From Amycolatopsis aidingensis (GTDB taxonomy: Bacteria > Actinomycetota > Actinomycetes > Mycobacteriales > Pseudonocardiaceae), in NCBI RefSeq assembly GCF_018885265.1, contig NZ_CP076538.1:3880001-3944000 (forward strand): DNA of 64,000 nucleotides, in the 5' to 3' direction. Shown piece after piece: positions 8,350 to 16,384 of this stretch; positions within the stretch are counted from its first letter, which is position 1; the number at the start of each line of letters is the position of its first letter. Below the pieces are notes generated by a model. It ran no database searches. It had not been told where the DNA came from and saw nothing but the letters and a program-made list of their open reading frames with translations. Position numbers and translations under genes: made by a program.

Positions 8350-9537
8350 GTGACACTGGCCGTAGCCGCGCAGGGCGATGGGGCGGACAAGACGGGGCAG
8401 GAACGCTTCGCGGAGTTCCTGCGCATCTACACCTCGCTCAACACCCGGCTGGCCTACGCGACCGACCTCGGCATCCCCCTGGACTGGGTGCCGGGCTACA
8501 CCCCGCCCGACCCCGCCCGCCGCCGGGGGCGGAGCCGCCGCGCGGCACCCACCGGACTGGAATGGCTGCCCTGGTGCCTGCGCAATGGGTTCGGCTCCTT
8601 CGCCGAGGTCAGGGTGGAGCACGTCGAGCGGTGGCTGGACGAACTGGCCCACGCGGGGTACAGCGACGCCACCCGGGGCAGGATGCTGTCCGCGGTGTCC
8701 GCCTTCTACCGCAAGTACCTGCTCCGGGAAGGGCTGGCCGAACAGAACCCGGCCGCGCTGGTCGACCGGAAGACCCAGCACCTCAACCGCTCCGGCGGCA
8801 CCCCTTCGGTCACCGCACGCTGGTCCTTCGAGGCGTGCCGCGCCCTGCTGCTGGCCGCGTACCTCCTGGCCGACCGCCGCCGGGACGGCCGCCGCGACCG
8901 CGCGATGGTCGAGGTGCTGATCGGCACCGGCGTGCGAGCGGAAGAACTCGTCGGCACCAACCTCACCGACTACCGCAGGCCCACTGGCGGGGACATCGGC
9001 ATCCTGCGCATCCACGGCAAGGGCGCCAAGGACCGCGAGGTCGCCCTCGCGCCGCCGGTGGCCGACGCGGTGGACACCTATCTCGCCGAACGCAGGCCCC
9101 CGGCCGCCCCGGCGGTCCGCGGCCAGGTCGGGCCCACACCCGCGGAACCACTGTTCATCACCAGCACCGGCCGACGCGTGCACGTCTCCCATGTCCAGGC
9201 CCTGCTGCGCAGGCTGTGCGCCACCTTCGCCCCCGCGCCGGACGCGCCGCCCCCGCGCGCACGCTGGCTGCGGGACCTGCTCGGCACCGAACAGGCCGCG
9301 CTGATCGCCAGCCACCTCGGCCCGCTCCGGGACACCATCCACCCACACTCGGCCCGGCACTCCTACGCCACGCACGCCGTCGAACGCGGCGTGCCGCCCC
9401 GCCAGGTGCAGCAGGACCTCGGCCATTCCGCCCTGTCCACCACCGAGGGGTACCTGCACGACGAGGACAACATCCGCAACTCCGGCGCGCACGAGCTGGC
9501 GCCGGCGCTGCACCGTGGCTGGCTGGCCGCCCCCTAG
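8350..9537 (+). CDS. Tyrosine recombinase / phage-type integrase
   Basis: A 395-residue site-specific recombinase. An N-terminal SAM-like core-binding domain (about 60-150) precedes the catalytic domain. The active-site residues are visible: Arg in GTGVRAEEL (~197), Lys in HGKGAKDRE, His-x-x-Arg in HPHSARHSYATH (~330-341), the second His in LGHSALSTTEGY and the nucleophile Tyr in that segment. The GTG at 8350 follows AGGAAGGGG. It appears intact. No excisionase, replication or transfer gene is adjacent, so it is either the last gene of a decayed integrative element or a stand-alone recombinase. Its position next to the terpene group opposite a serine-recombinase remnant suggests the group was acquired. 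Confidence 0.88.
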   Translation: MTLAVAAQGDGADKTGQERFAEFLRIYTSLNTRLAYATDLGIPLDWVPGYTPPDPARRRGRSRRAAPTGLEWLPWCLRNGFGSFAEVRVEHVERWLDELAHAGYSDATRGRMLSAVSAFYRKYLLREGLAEQNPAALVDRKTQHLNRSGGTPSVTARWSFEACRALLLAAYLLADRRRDGRRDRAMVEVLIGTGVRAEELVGTNLTDYRRPTGGDIGILRIHGKGAKDREVALAPPVADAVDTYLAERRPPAAPAVRGQVGPTPAEPLFITSTGRRVHVSHVQALLRRLCATFAPAPDAPPPRARWLRDLLGTEQAALIASHLGPLRDTIHPHSARHSYATHAVERGVPPRQVQQDLGHSALSTTEGYLHDEDNIRNSGAHELAPALHRGWLAAP

Positions 9538-9655
9538 TGCGGTACGGATCTCCCTTCAAGAAACCCGGGAAGCGGTGTCGGATCGGGGCGGTGGTGTTCG
9601 TAGCAGGGGTGAGGCTACCCACCAGGGGCGGCGCCAAGGCAAAGGAACCGTGATC

Positions 9656-10264
9656 GTGAAGCTGACAATCATGACTCAGGTCACTGTCGATGGAGTGATG
9701 CAGGGAAACGGCGCCACGTCGGATGACCGGAGGAACGGATTCGAACGCGGCGGATGGGCCCGGGGGAAGGGCGACGACGAGACCAGGACGTTCATCACGC
9801 AGACCTACCAGCGCGCAGCGGCGTTCCTGTTCGGCCGGCGCACCTACGAGCTGTTCGCCGGTTCCTGGGGATCAATCGACCAGATGCGTGCACATCCCAT
9901 CGGTGCGGCCTTGAACGAGACCCCCAAGTACCTTGCCTCGACCACGCTCACCGCGCCGCGTTGGGAGGACACGACCGTTCTCCGTGGTGACCTCGCGGCG
10001 GCCATCGGTGAGCTGAAGGCCAAGCCCGGGGGTGAGCTGCAGGTGCACGGCAGCGGCGTGCTGACCCGGTGGCTGCTGGAGAACGGTCTGGTCGACGAGA
10101 TGACTCTGCTCGTGATCCCGGTGATCCTCGGCCAGGGCGCGAGACTGTTCCCCGAGGCCGGTCCGGATCTTGCGCTCGACCTGGTGGAGTCGCGGGTCGA
10201 CTCGAAGGGCGTGATGATCCAGGTATACCGGCCGGACGGGCGCCCGCAGTATGCAACGGCCTGA
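9656..10264 (+). CDS. RibD C-terminal / dihydrofolate-reductase-fold protein
   Basis: A 202-residue protein of the RibD_C/DHFR-like superfamily, the YyaP/YwjB-type reductases of unknown substrate. Typical segments are VTVDGVMQGNG at the N-terminus, AAAFLFGRRTYELFAGSWG, KYLASTTL, LQVHGSGVLTRWLLENGLVDEMTLLVIPVILGQGARLF (split here only by description) and the C-terminal VDSKGVMIQVYR. I chose the GTG at 9656, eight bases after AAAGGAA; a GTG two codons earlier is too close. It precedes a DGPF protein and an ECF42 sigma factor on the same strand, and such reductases are frequent neighbours of ECF sigma factors of this kind. NAD(P)H-dependent reduction is likely; the substrate is unknown. Confidence 0.8.
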   Translation: MKLTIMTQVTVDGVMQGNGATSDDRRNGFERGGWARGKGDDETRTFITQTYQRAAAFLFGRRTYELFAGSWGSIDQMRAHPIGAALNETPKYLASTTLTAPRWEDTTVLRGDLAAAIGELKAKPGGELQVHGSGVLTRWLLENGLVDEMTLLVIPVILGQGARLFPEAGPDLALDLVESRVDSKGVMIQVYRPDGRPQYATA

Positions 10265-10317
10265 AGTCGCTGACCACCGAACCACGCCGTCTTGGCACCA
10301 CAGGAGATGATCTTCAG

Positions 10318-10641
10318 ATGCAGTACCTGGTTTCCGTGATCGATGACAAGAGCAATCCCGGCAGCACGGACAGGCGGCCTGCCATCAGCGCGTTCAACGA
10401 ACGACTGATCGCCGAGGGCTACTGGGTTTTCGCGGGCGGGCTCGCGGACACCGATACGGCCACGGTCATCGACAACCGGGGCGAGCAGGCGGTGTTCAGC
10501 GACGGGCCGTTCGTGGAGTCGAAGGAGTACCTCGCCGGCATCTGGGTGTGGGAGGCGCCCGATCTGGATGTGGCGCTCAAGCTCGCCGCCGAGGCGTCGA
10601 AGGTCTGCGATCGGAAGGTCGAGGTGCGGCCGTTCCGGTGA
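10318..10641 (+). CDS. DGPF-domain (YCII-related) protein, copy 1
   Basis: A 107-residue protein of the YCII-like superfamily. The diagnostic motif is SDGPFVESKEYLAGIWVWE in the C-terminal half, with YLVSVIDDK at the start. DGPF proteins are small ferredoxin-like-fold proteins, usually encoded next to ECF42 sigma factors and thought to be their targets or partners; their chemistry is unknown. The stop overlaps the GTG of the sigma factor (GTGA), so the two are translationally coupled. AGGAG lies upstream of the ATG with a rather long spacing. A second DGPF/ECF42 pair lies about 5 kb away in the opposite orientation. Confidence 0.85.
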   Translation: MQYLVSVIDDKSNPGSTDRRPAISAFNERLIAEGYWVFAGGLADTDTATVIDNRGEQAVFSDGPFVESKEYLAGIWVWEAPDLDVALKLAAEASKVCDRKVEVRPFR

Positions 10642-11882
10642 GCGACGTCGAGGAGGCGATCACCCGGGCCCACCGCGCGGAGTGGGCGCGGGTGGTGGCC
10701 GCCCTGACCAGGCGCTTCGGTGACCTCGACACCGCCGAGGAGGCGGCGGCCGAGGCGTTCGCGACCGCCGTCGAGCGATGGCCGGCCGACGGCGTGCCCC
10801 CCAATCCCGGCGCCTGGCTGACCACCACCGCCAACCACAAGGCCATCGACCGGATCCGGCGCGAGAACAAGCGCGATGACAAGCACAAGGAGGCGCAGAT
10901 GGTGTACGACGACTCGCGCGAGCCGCTCGGCGCCATCGACGGTGCGATCGAGGACGAGCGGCTTCGGCTGATCTTCACCTGCTGTCACCCGGCACTCGCG
11001 ATGCAGACCCGCGTGGCGCTGACGCTGCGCATGGTCGGCGGTCTCACTGTACCCGAGATCGCCAGGGCCTTCCTGGTGGCCGAGACCGCCATGGGGCAAC
11101 GGATCACCCGCGCGAAGGCCAAGATCAAGGCGGCGCGCATCCCTTACCGGGTGCCGTCCGCGGAGGATCTCCCGGCACGCGTCTCCGGCGTACTCGCCGT
11201 CCTTTTCCTCGTCTTCAACGAGGGCTACCTGGCCACCGGCCCCGGCACCGATCCCGTACGTCACGACCTGACCACCGAGGCGATCCGGCTCACCCGCCTG
11301 ATCCGTGCCCTCCTGCCCGAGGACGGTGAGGTGGCCGGGCTGCTGGCGCTGATGCTCCTCACCGAGGCCCGCCGCACCGCCCGGATCTCGGCCAGCCGCG
11401 AACTGGTCCCGCTCGACGAGCAGGACCGTGGGGCCTGGGACGCGGCGCTGATCGCCGAGGGCCATCGGCTGGTGCGCGAGCGCCTGGCCGCTGCCGCCAC
11501 CGGGGTGGCTCCCGGGCGCTACCAGATCCTCGCCGCGATCAACGCGGTGCACACCTCCGCCCGCGACATGTGCGACACCGACTGGTCACAGGTCCTCGCC
11601 CTCTACGACCAACTCGTCCGCCTCGACCCCTCACCGATCATCGCCCTCAACCGGGCCATCGCGGTCGCCGAGCTCGACGGCCCGGAGGTGGCACTCGCGG
11701 ACGTCGACCGCCTTGAGCACGGGTTGGCGGGCTATCACGCCTACCACGCCACCCGCGCCGACCTGCTCCGCCGGCTGGGCCGCGACCAGGAGTCACGCGC
11801 GGCCTACGACAAAGCCATCGACCTGGCGGGCAACACCGCCGAGACCGCCCACCTGATCCGTCGCCGCGACCGACTGCGGTAG
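10638..11882 (+). CDS. ECF42-type RNA polymerase sigma factor, copy 1
   Basis: A 414-residue sigma factor. Region 2 (ALTRRFGDLDTAEEAAAEAF, then WLTTTANHKAIDRIRREN) and region 4 (LTLRMVGGLTVPEIARAFLV, then MGQRITRAK) occupy the first ~180 residues. A long helical C-terminal extension follows with TPR-like character, ending LIRRRDRLR. The segment VLFLVFNEGYLAT and the alanine-rich extension are hallmarks of ECF42, where the extension replaces an anti-sigma factor in controlling activity. The GTG overlaps the stop of the DGPF gene by four bases. The stimulus and regulon are unknown. No anti-sigma gene is adjacent, as expected for the group. Confidence 0.9.
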   Translation: MSDVEEAITRAHRAEWARVVAALTRRFGDLDTAEEAAAEAFATAVERWPADGVPPNPGAWLTTTANHKAIDRIRRENKRDDKHKEAQMVYDDSREPLGAIDGAIEDERLRLIFTCCHPALAMQTRVALTLRMVGGLTVPEIARAFLVAETAMGQRITRAKAKIKAARIPYRVPSAEDLPARVSGVLAVLFLVFNEGYLATGPGTDPVRHDLTTEAIRLTRLIRALLPEDGEVAGLLALMLLTEARRTARISASRELVPLDEQDRGAWDAALIAEGHRLVRERLAAAATGVAPGRYQILAAINAVHTSARDMCDTDWSQVLALYDQLVRLDPSPIIALNRAIAVAELDGPEVALADVDRLEHGLAGYHAYHATRADLLRRLGRDQESRAAYDKAIDLAGNTAETAHLIRRRDRLR

Positions 11883-11905
11883 CGCACACGGATCCGGGCA
11901 CGTGG

Positions 11906-12424
11906 TCAGAGCAATCCGGCGAGCTTGTACAGCACGAGGGAGCCCGCCACGGCCACATTGAGCGTGGCGCCATGGCCCACCATCGGGATCTCCACCGCCT
12001 GATCGAGCAAGTCCAGCGCCTCCGGCGGAATGCCGCTCTGCTCGTGCCCGAGCACCGCCACCGTGGGCTCCCGCGCGGCAGGCAGGTCGGCGAGCCGGAC
12101 CGCCTCATCGGCCAGCTCGACCCCGACCAGCCGGACGCCCCGCGCCCGTTGCCGTTCCAGCCAGCGCAGCGGATCGCCGGTATGGTGTACGCAGCTCCGG
12201 CGCCGCAGCGTGTTACCCCGCGCGAGCGCCTGCGGCACCCAGGGCAACCGGGGCACCGCGAGACAGGCACCTGCCGCGTCACAACTCCGCAGCAGGGTGC
12301 CGAGGTTCGCACCATGCAGCGGCCACAGCGGAGCCGCCACCACATGACCCCAGCACGAATGGGAACGACGGCGCCGGTTCGCCCGGATCTCCCCACGGGT
12401 CCGGGCGCGGATCGCGGCGCTCAC
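11906..12424 (-). CDS. SpoU/TrmH-family RNA 2'-O-methyltransferase
   Basis: A 172-residue SPOUT-fold methyltransferase without the usual N-terminal substrate-binding domain. Motif 1 is NLGTLLRSCDAAG, motif 2 VAVLGHEQSGIPPEAL, motif 3 IPMVGHGATLNVAVAGSLVLYKLAG, the last forming the knot that binds S-adenosylmethionine. It should methylate ribose in tRNA or rRNA; the site cannot be predicted. The gene faces the preceding sigma factor. The first ~20 residues are arginine-rich and may include translated leader; a later start is possible. Confidence 0.82.
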   Translation of the reverse strand: MSAAIRARTRGEIRANRRRRSHSCWGHVVAAPLWPLHGANLGTLLRSCDAAGACLAVPRLPWVPQALARGNTLRRRSCVHHTGDPLRWLERQRARGVRLVGVELADEAVRLADLPAAREPTVAVLGHEQSGIPPEALDLLDQAVEIPMVGHGATLNVAVAGSLVLYKLAGLL

Positions 12425-12633
12425 CGGGCAGGGGAGTGATCCTCCCCGAACACCAGAACAGTACTCATCGGCGAGGGTGCTTCGCGGCGCACCCCAAAGG
12501 CCATCGACGACAACCCGACCGTAGCCAGCATACCGGCCCCTGCGGCGCCATCATGCACCGGCGCCGCTTCGGCACCGTGCCCCGCATCAGGTACAACCAG
12601 CACTACCTGGACGTGCCGGAGCAGGGGGTGTTG

Positions 12634-13416
12634 ATGACGGCTACTCCGTGCTCGCTGCCCGAACTCACCAGCAGGCTCCGCGCCGCGGGCTGCGTGTTCG
12701 CCGAGGAGGAGGCGCAGCTGCTCGCCACGGCCGCGCGCTCCCCAGAACACCTCGCCACGCTGGTGGACCAGCGGGTAACCGGCCTGCCACTGGAACAGGT
12801 CCTCGGCTGGGCCTGGTTCCACGGCCTGCGGATCGCCGTGGAACCGGGTGTCTTCGTGCCCCGCCTGCGCACCGGGCTGCTCGTGCGCCAGGCGGCCGCA
12901 CTCGCACGGCCCGGCGCGGTGGTGCTGGACCTGTGCTGCGGCACCGGCGCGGTGGGTGCCGCGCTGGCCGCCACCGTGGACGGGCTCGAGGTGCACGCCG
13001 CCGACCTGGAACCCGCGGCGGTGCGCTGCGCCCGCCGCAACCTCGCGGCCGCGGGCGGCCGGGTGTACGAGGGCGACCTGTACGAGCCGGTACCGGCCCG
13101 GCTCCGCGCGGGGGTGGACCTGCTGCTGGTGAACGCACCCTATGTCCCCACCGACGCGGTCGACCTGATGCCACCAGAGGCCCGCCTGCACGAGCCGCGC
13201 ACGGCGCTGGACGGCGGTGCGGACGGGCTCACCGTGCAGCGCAGGGTGATCGCCGCGGCACCGGACTGGCTGGCACCCGGCGGCCACCTGCTGATCGAGA
13301 CCAGCGAACCGCAGGCACCGCGACTGGCCGCGGCCTGTGCCGACGCCGGGTTGCGGCCCCGGATCATCGGCTGCCCCGAGCTGGACGCCACCATCGTGCT
13401 CGGCGCGGCCACCTAG
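12634..13416 (+). CDS. PrmC/HemK-related protein methyltransferase
   Basis: A 260-residue class I methyltransferase of the actinobacterial PrmC-related group (putative protein glutamine N5-methyltransferase, substrate unknown). The S-adenosylmethionine loop is VLDLCCGTGAVGAAL, and LEVHAADLEP provides the acidic ribose contact. The catalytic tetrapeptide is NAPY in LLLVNAPYVPTD rather than the NPPY of true PrmC. As I recall, NAPY characterises this subgroup, so it is not a defect. MPPEARLHEPRTALDGGADG is also typical. The ATG at 12634 follows GGAGCAGGGGG; a GTG two codons earlier is possible. A deaminase gene follows after 38 bases. Confidence 0.85.
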   Translation: MTATPCSLPELTSRLRAAGCVFAEEEAQLLATAARSPEHLATLVDQRVTGLPLEQVLGWAWFHGLRIAVEPGVFVPRLRTGLLVRQAAALARPGAVVLDLCCGTGAVGAALAATVDGLEVHAADLEPAAVRCARRNLAAAGGRVYEGDLYEPVPARLRAGVDLLLVNAPYVPTDAVDLMPPEARLHEPRTALDGGADGLTVQRRVIAAAPDWLAPGGHLLIETSEPQAPRLAAACADAGLRPRIIGCPELDATIVLGAAT

Positions 13417-13454
13417 ATCAGGCCGATGTCGGCGGCTGCCACTACGATGACGGC

Positions 13455-14495
13455 ATGATGGGGCTCGCCGAATTCATCGCCGGTATTCCGAAATGCGAGC
13501 TGCACGTACATATCGAGGGAACGCTCGAACCGGAGATGATGTTCGAGCTGGCCGAGCGCAATGATCTCGTGCTGCCGTATACCGACGCCGCGCAACTGCG
13601 CGCCACCTACAACTTCCATGACCTGCCGTCGTTCCTGAAGGCGTACTACCAGGGCATGGAGGTCCTGCTGACCGAGCAGGACTTCTACGATCTCGCCTGG
13701 GCCTACCTGACCAGGGCGCATGCCCAGAACGTTCGCTACGCCGAGATCTTCTTCGACCCGCAGGCGCACACCTCGCGCGGTGTCTGCTTCGGCACCGTCA
13801 TCCGCGGCCTGCGGCGGGCGCTGGTGGACGCCCACCGCCTGCTCGGCCTGCGCGCGCAACTGATCATGTGCTTCCTGCGCGACCTGCCAGCGGGATTTGC
13901 CATGGCGACCCTGCTGGAATCCCTGCCGTACAAGGAATGGATCGTCGGGGTCGGGCTCGACTCCGACGAGCGGGGCAACCCGCCCTCGGCCTTCGCCGCC
14001 GTCTTCGAACGCGCCCGCGCCGAGGGCTACTTCCTCACCATGCACTGCGATGTGGACCAGGAGAACACCACCGAGCACATCCGGCAGTGCCTGGACGTGG
14101 TCGGCGTGGACCGCATCGACCACGGCGTCAACGCGCTGGACGACCCCGCGCTGCACACCGAGATCGCCCGCCGCGGACTCGGCCTGACCGTGTGCCCGAT
14201 CTCCAACCGCCATGTCCGGGGCGACCTCGGCCACGACTCGCTGCGGCGGATGCTGGACCTCGGGCTGCGGGCCACCGTCAACTCCGACGACCCGGCGTAT
14301 TTCGGCGGCTACGTCACCGAGAACCTGCTCGCGGTGAGCGAGGCCGCCGGGCTGGGGGAGCGGGAGGTGCTCCGCCTGGAGCACAACGCGTTCGAGATCG
14401 CCTGGCTGCCTGCGGGTGTGCGGGACACCTACCTCGCCGAGTTGCGGGCCTACGGCAAGGACCGGGAGGTATCCAGCCGCGCGGCACACGCGTAG
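13455..14495 (+). CDS. Adenine/adenosine deaminase-family amidohydrolase
   Basis: A 346-residue metal-dependent deaminase. The first zinc-ligand motif is CELHVHIEG. Strong overall resemblance to bacterial adenine deaminases is seen in TLEPEMMFELAERN, TEQDFYDLAWAYL, FFDPQAHTSRG, RIDHGV and VNSDDPAYFGGYVTEN. The usual catalytic tetrapeptide HAGE is replaced by H197-C-D-V200, followed by D201-Q, so the general-acid glutamate is not in its normal position. The enzyme may deaminate a different purine, for example an N6-substituted adenine, or use D201; this is inference. ATG at 13455, with a second ATG next to it. The 3' end overlaps the convergent sigma factor gene by 46 bases. Confidence 0.82.
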   Translation: MMGLAEFIAGIPKCELHVHIEGTLEPEMMFELAERNDLVLPYTDAAQLRATYNFHDLPSFLKAYYQGMEVLLTEQDFYDLAWAYLTRAHAQNVRYAEIFFDPQAHTSRGVCFGTVIRGLRRALVDAHRLLGLRAQLIMCFLRDLPAGFAMATLLESLPYKEWIVGVGLDSDERGNPPSAFAAVFERARAEGYFLTMHCDVDQENTTEHIRQCLDVVGVDRIDHGVNALDDPALHTEIARRGLGLTVCPISNRHVRGDLGHDSLRRMLDLGLRATVNSDDPAYFGGYVTENLLAVSEAAGLGEREVLRLEHNAFEIAWLPAGVRDTYLAELRAYGKDREVSSRAAHA

Positions 14496-15793
14496 AGGTA
14501 ACGCTGTTGCGGGATGTTCGTGGTGCGCCCGGCAGCCTCCAGGTAGGCATCCCTGGCCCGCGCCGGTTCGCCGGCCATTTCCAGCAGGTGCGCCCGGGCG
14601 GCGTCCAGCCGGTGATCGCCCGCCAGCCGCTCGTCGGCCGCGAGTTCCGCCAGCAGGTCGAGCCCCGCGCGGGCACCCCGCACCATGGCCACCGCCACCG
14701 CGTGGTTCAGCGCGGTCACCGGGTTGTCCGAGATACGCAGCAGCAGTTCGTACAGCGCCAGGATCTGCGGCCAGTCGGTCCGCTCCTGGCTGGGTGCCTC
14801 GTCGTGCAGCGCGGCGATCGCGGCCTGGAGCTGGTACGGCCCGGCCGGGCCCTGGGGTAGCGCGACGCTGAGCAGTGCCGTGCCCTCGCTGATGAGGCTG
14901 GTGTCCCACCGGGTGCGGTCCTGCTCGGCCATCGGGATGAGCGAGCCGTCGGCGCCGGTGCGGGCCGGCCTGCGCGCGTCGGTGAGCAGCATCAATGCCA
15001 GCAGCCCTGCGACCTCGCTGTCCTCGGGCAGCGAGTGGTGCAGGATGCGGGTGAGCCGGATCGCCTCGGCCGCGAGGTCGCCGCGGTGCAGGCTCGGTCC
15101 GGAGGTGGTGGCGTACCCCTCGTTGAAGATCAGGTACAGCACATGCAGCACGACCCCGAGCCGTTCCTCCCGTTCGGCGCCGGTGGGCATGCCGAACGGC
15201 TTGCCGCTGCCGGTGATGCTCCGCTTGGCCCTGGTGATCCGCCGCGTCATCGTCGCCTCCGGCACGAGGAAGCCACGGGCGATCTCCGCTGTGGTCAGCC
15301 CGCCCACCGCACGCAGCGTCAACGCGATCTGCGAGGCAGGGGAGAGGGAGGGGTGGCAGCACAGGAACAGCAGGATCAACGTGTCGTCGGCGTCCGCTGC
15401 CGCCCGGTCGGCCGCGGGGGCCTGCCGGCGCTCGGGGAGGGTCCACTGGAGCACGGTGTCCTCCCGCTGCCTGCGGGCCTGCTCGCCGCGCAGCAGGTCG
15501 GTCAGCTTGCGAGCGGCCACCCGGATCAGCCAGCCCCGGGGATTGGCCGGAGCACCCTCGGCAGGCCACTGGGTCGCCGCCGCCAGCAGCGCCTCCTGCA
15601 CGGCGTCCTCGGCGAGGTCGAAGTGACCGTACCGCCGGACGACCGCGCCGAGGGCCTGCGGCGCCAGGGTGCGCAGCAGGCCCTCCAGCTCGGCGCCGGA
15701 CATCTGCCCGCTCAGCGCCTGTTGCTGAACTTGCGGACGCGGCCGGCTCGGCCGGGCTCGGACACGGTCACGATCGTCACCTTCGCTGGTCAT
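14450..15793 (-). CDS. ECF42-type RNA polymerase sigma factor, copy 2
   Basis: A sigma factor of about 447 residues with the same layout as copy 1: region 2 (VVRRYGHFDLAEDAVQEALL, then GWLIRVAARKLTDLLR), region 4 (LTLRAVGGLTTAEIARGFLV, then MTRRITRAKRSI), the LYLIFNEGYATT segment and a long TPR-like extension ending YLYACAARLDTSRSLP. Sequence differs enough from copy 1 that this is a paralogue from another branch, not a recent duplication. The start is uncertain. I use the ATG at 15793, which has GAGG eight bases upstream; an ATG at 15703, where family similarity begins, is a good alternative. It lies 73 bases downstream of its DGPF partner. Confidence 0.85.
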   Translation of the reverse strand: MTSEGDDRDRVRARPSRPRPQVQQQALSGQMSGAELEGLLRTLAPQALGAVVRRYGHFDLAEDAVQEALLAAATQWPAEGAPANPRGWLIRVAARKLTDLLRGEQARRQREDTVLQWTLPERRQAPAADRAAADADDTLILLFLCCHPSLSPASQIALTLRAVGGLTTAEIARGFLVPEATMTRRITRAKRSITGSGKPFGMPTGAEREERLGVVLHVLYLIFNEGYATTSGPSLHRGDLAAEAIRLTRILHHSLPEDSEVAGLLALMLLTDARRPARTGADGSLIPMAEQDRTRWDTSLISEGTALLSVALPQGPAGPYQLQAAIAALHDEAPSQERTDWPQILALYELLLRISDNPVTALNHAVAVAMVRGARAGLDLLAELAADERLAGDHRLDAARAHLLEMAGEPARARDAYLEAAGRTTNIPQQRYLYACAARLDTSRSLP

Positions 15794-15866
15794 GCGCCCG
15801 GCCTCGCCGCCGCGCGAGTTCTTCCACTCATCCTGAGCAGGCAAAGTCCAGTTCCGGAACAGGCTT

Positions 15867-16256
15867 TCAGAGTTCCGGCTCCGATCCCGCCACCGGCCGC
15901 ACGTCGATCGGGCGCTGCGGACCGGGACCCGAACCGAGCTTGGCGGCGATCTCGGTCGCCCGGTCGAAGCTGGCGCAGTCCACGATCCAGTAGCCTGCCA
16001 GCACCTCCTGGGTCTCCGCGTACGGCCCGTCGGTCACCACCGGCACGCCTTCCCTCAGCTCCACCCGCCTGGTGTGCACCGGGGCGGCGAGGCCCTGGGC
16101 GTCCACGAACTCGCCGGATTCCTCCAGCTCCTGGTTGAAGGCGCGCAGGAACTCGTCGATCCCGGCCATGTCCTGCGCGGTCAGGCCGGGCTGTGCACCG
16201 CTGGCCATGGCGTCGTAGTCCTGCTGGGTACCGGGGATCATCAGGATGTACTTCAT
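15867..16256 (-). CDS. DGPF-domain (YCII-related) protein, copy 2
   Basis: A 129-residue YCII-like protein starting MKYILMIPGTQQDYDAM, the classic N-terminus of the DGPF group. The signature here is VVTDGPYAETQEVLAGYWIVD, with DGPY for DGPF. AAGGAG lies six bases before the ATG at 16256. It is the upstream partner of ECF42 copy 2 on the same strand. Reading toward the gene, TGTCCG and, 17 bases later, CGAC lie about 75-100 bases upstream of the start, loosely like ECF42 target promoters; this is only suggestive. Confidence 0.87.
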   Translation of the reverse strand: MKYILMIPGTQQDYDAMASGAQPGLTAQDMAGIDEFLRAFNQELEESGEFVDAQGLAAPVHTRRVELREGVPVVTDGPYAETQEVLAGYWIVDCASFDRATEIAAKLGSGPGPQRPIDVRPVAGSEPEL

Positions 16257-16357
16257 GGTCGGCTCCTTCGTCGTGTTCGTCATGTCTTTCGGGGGGCAGG
16301 CACCTCGCGTGCCCGCCTGCATTGGATACGTCGGAGCCGAACATCGGGACCGGACAT

Positions 16358-16372
16358 CCTCGCGAAGCGAGG
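16358..16372 (-). terminator. Hairpin downstream of the RCC1-like gene
   Basis: CCTCGC and GCGAGG are separated by three bases just past the stop of the RCC1-like gene. The stem is short and no T-run is evident, so this is a weak candidate terminator. Confidence 0.4.
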
Positions 16373-16384
16373 CCCGGATACGAC

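Noticed and set aside
12634..13416. NAPY in place of NPPY as a sign of an inactive methyltransferase
   Set aside because: The PrmC-related actinobacterial subgroup normally has NAPY together with the other residues seen here.
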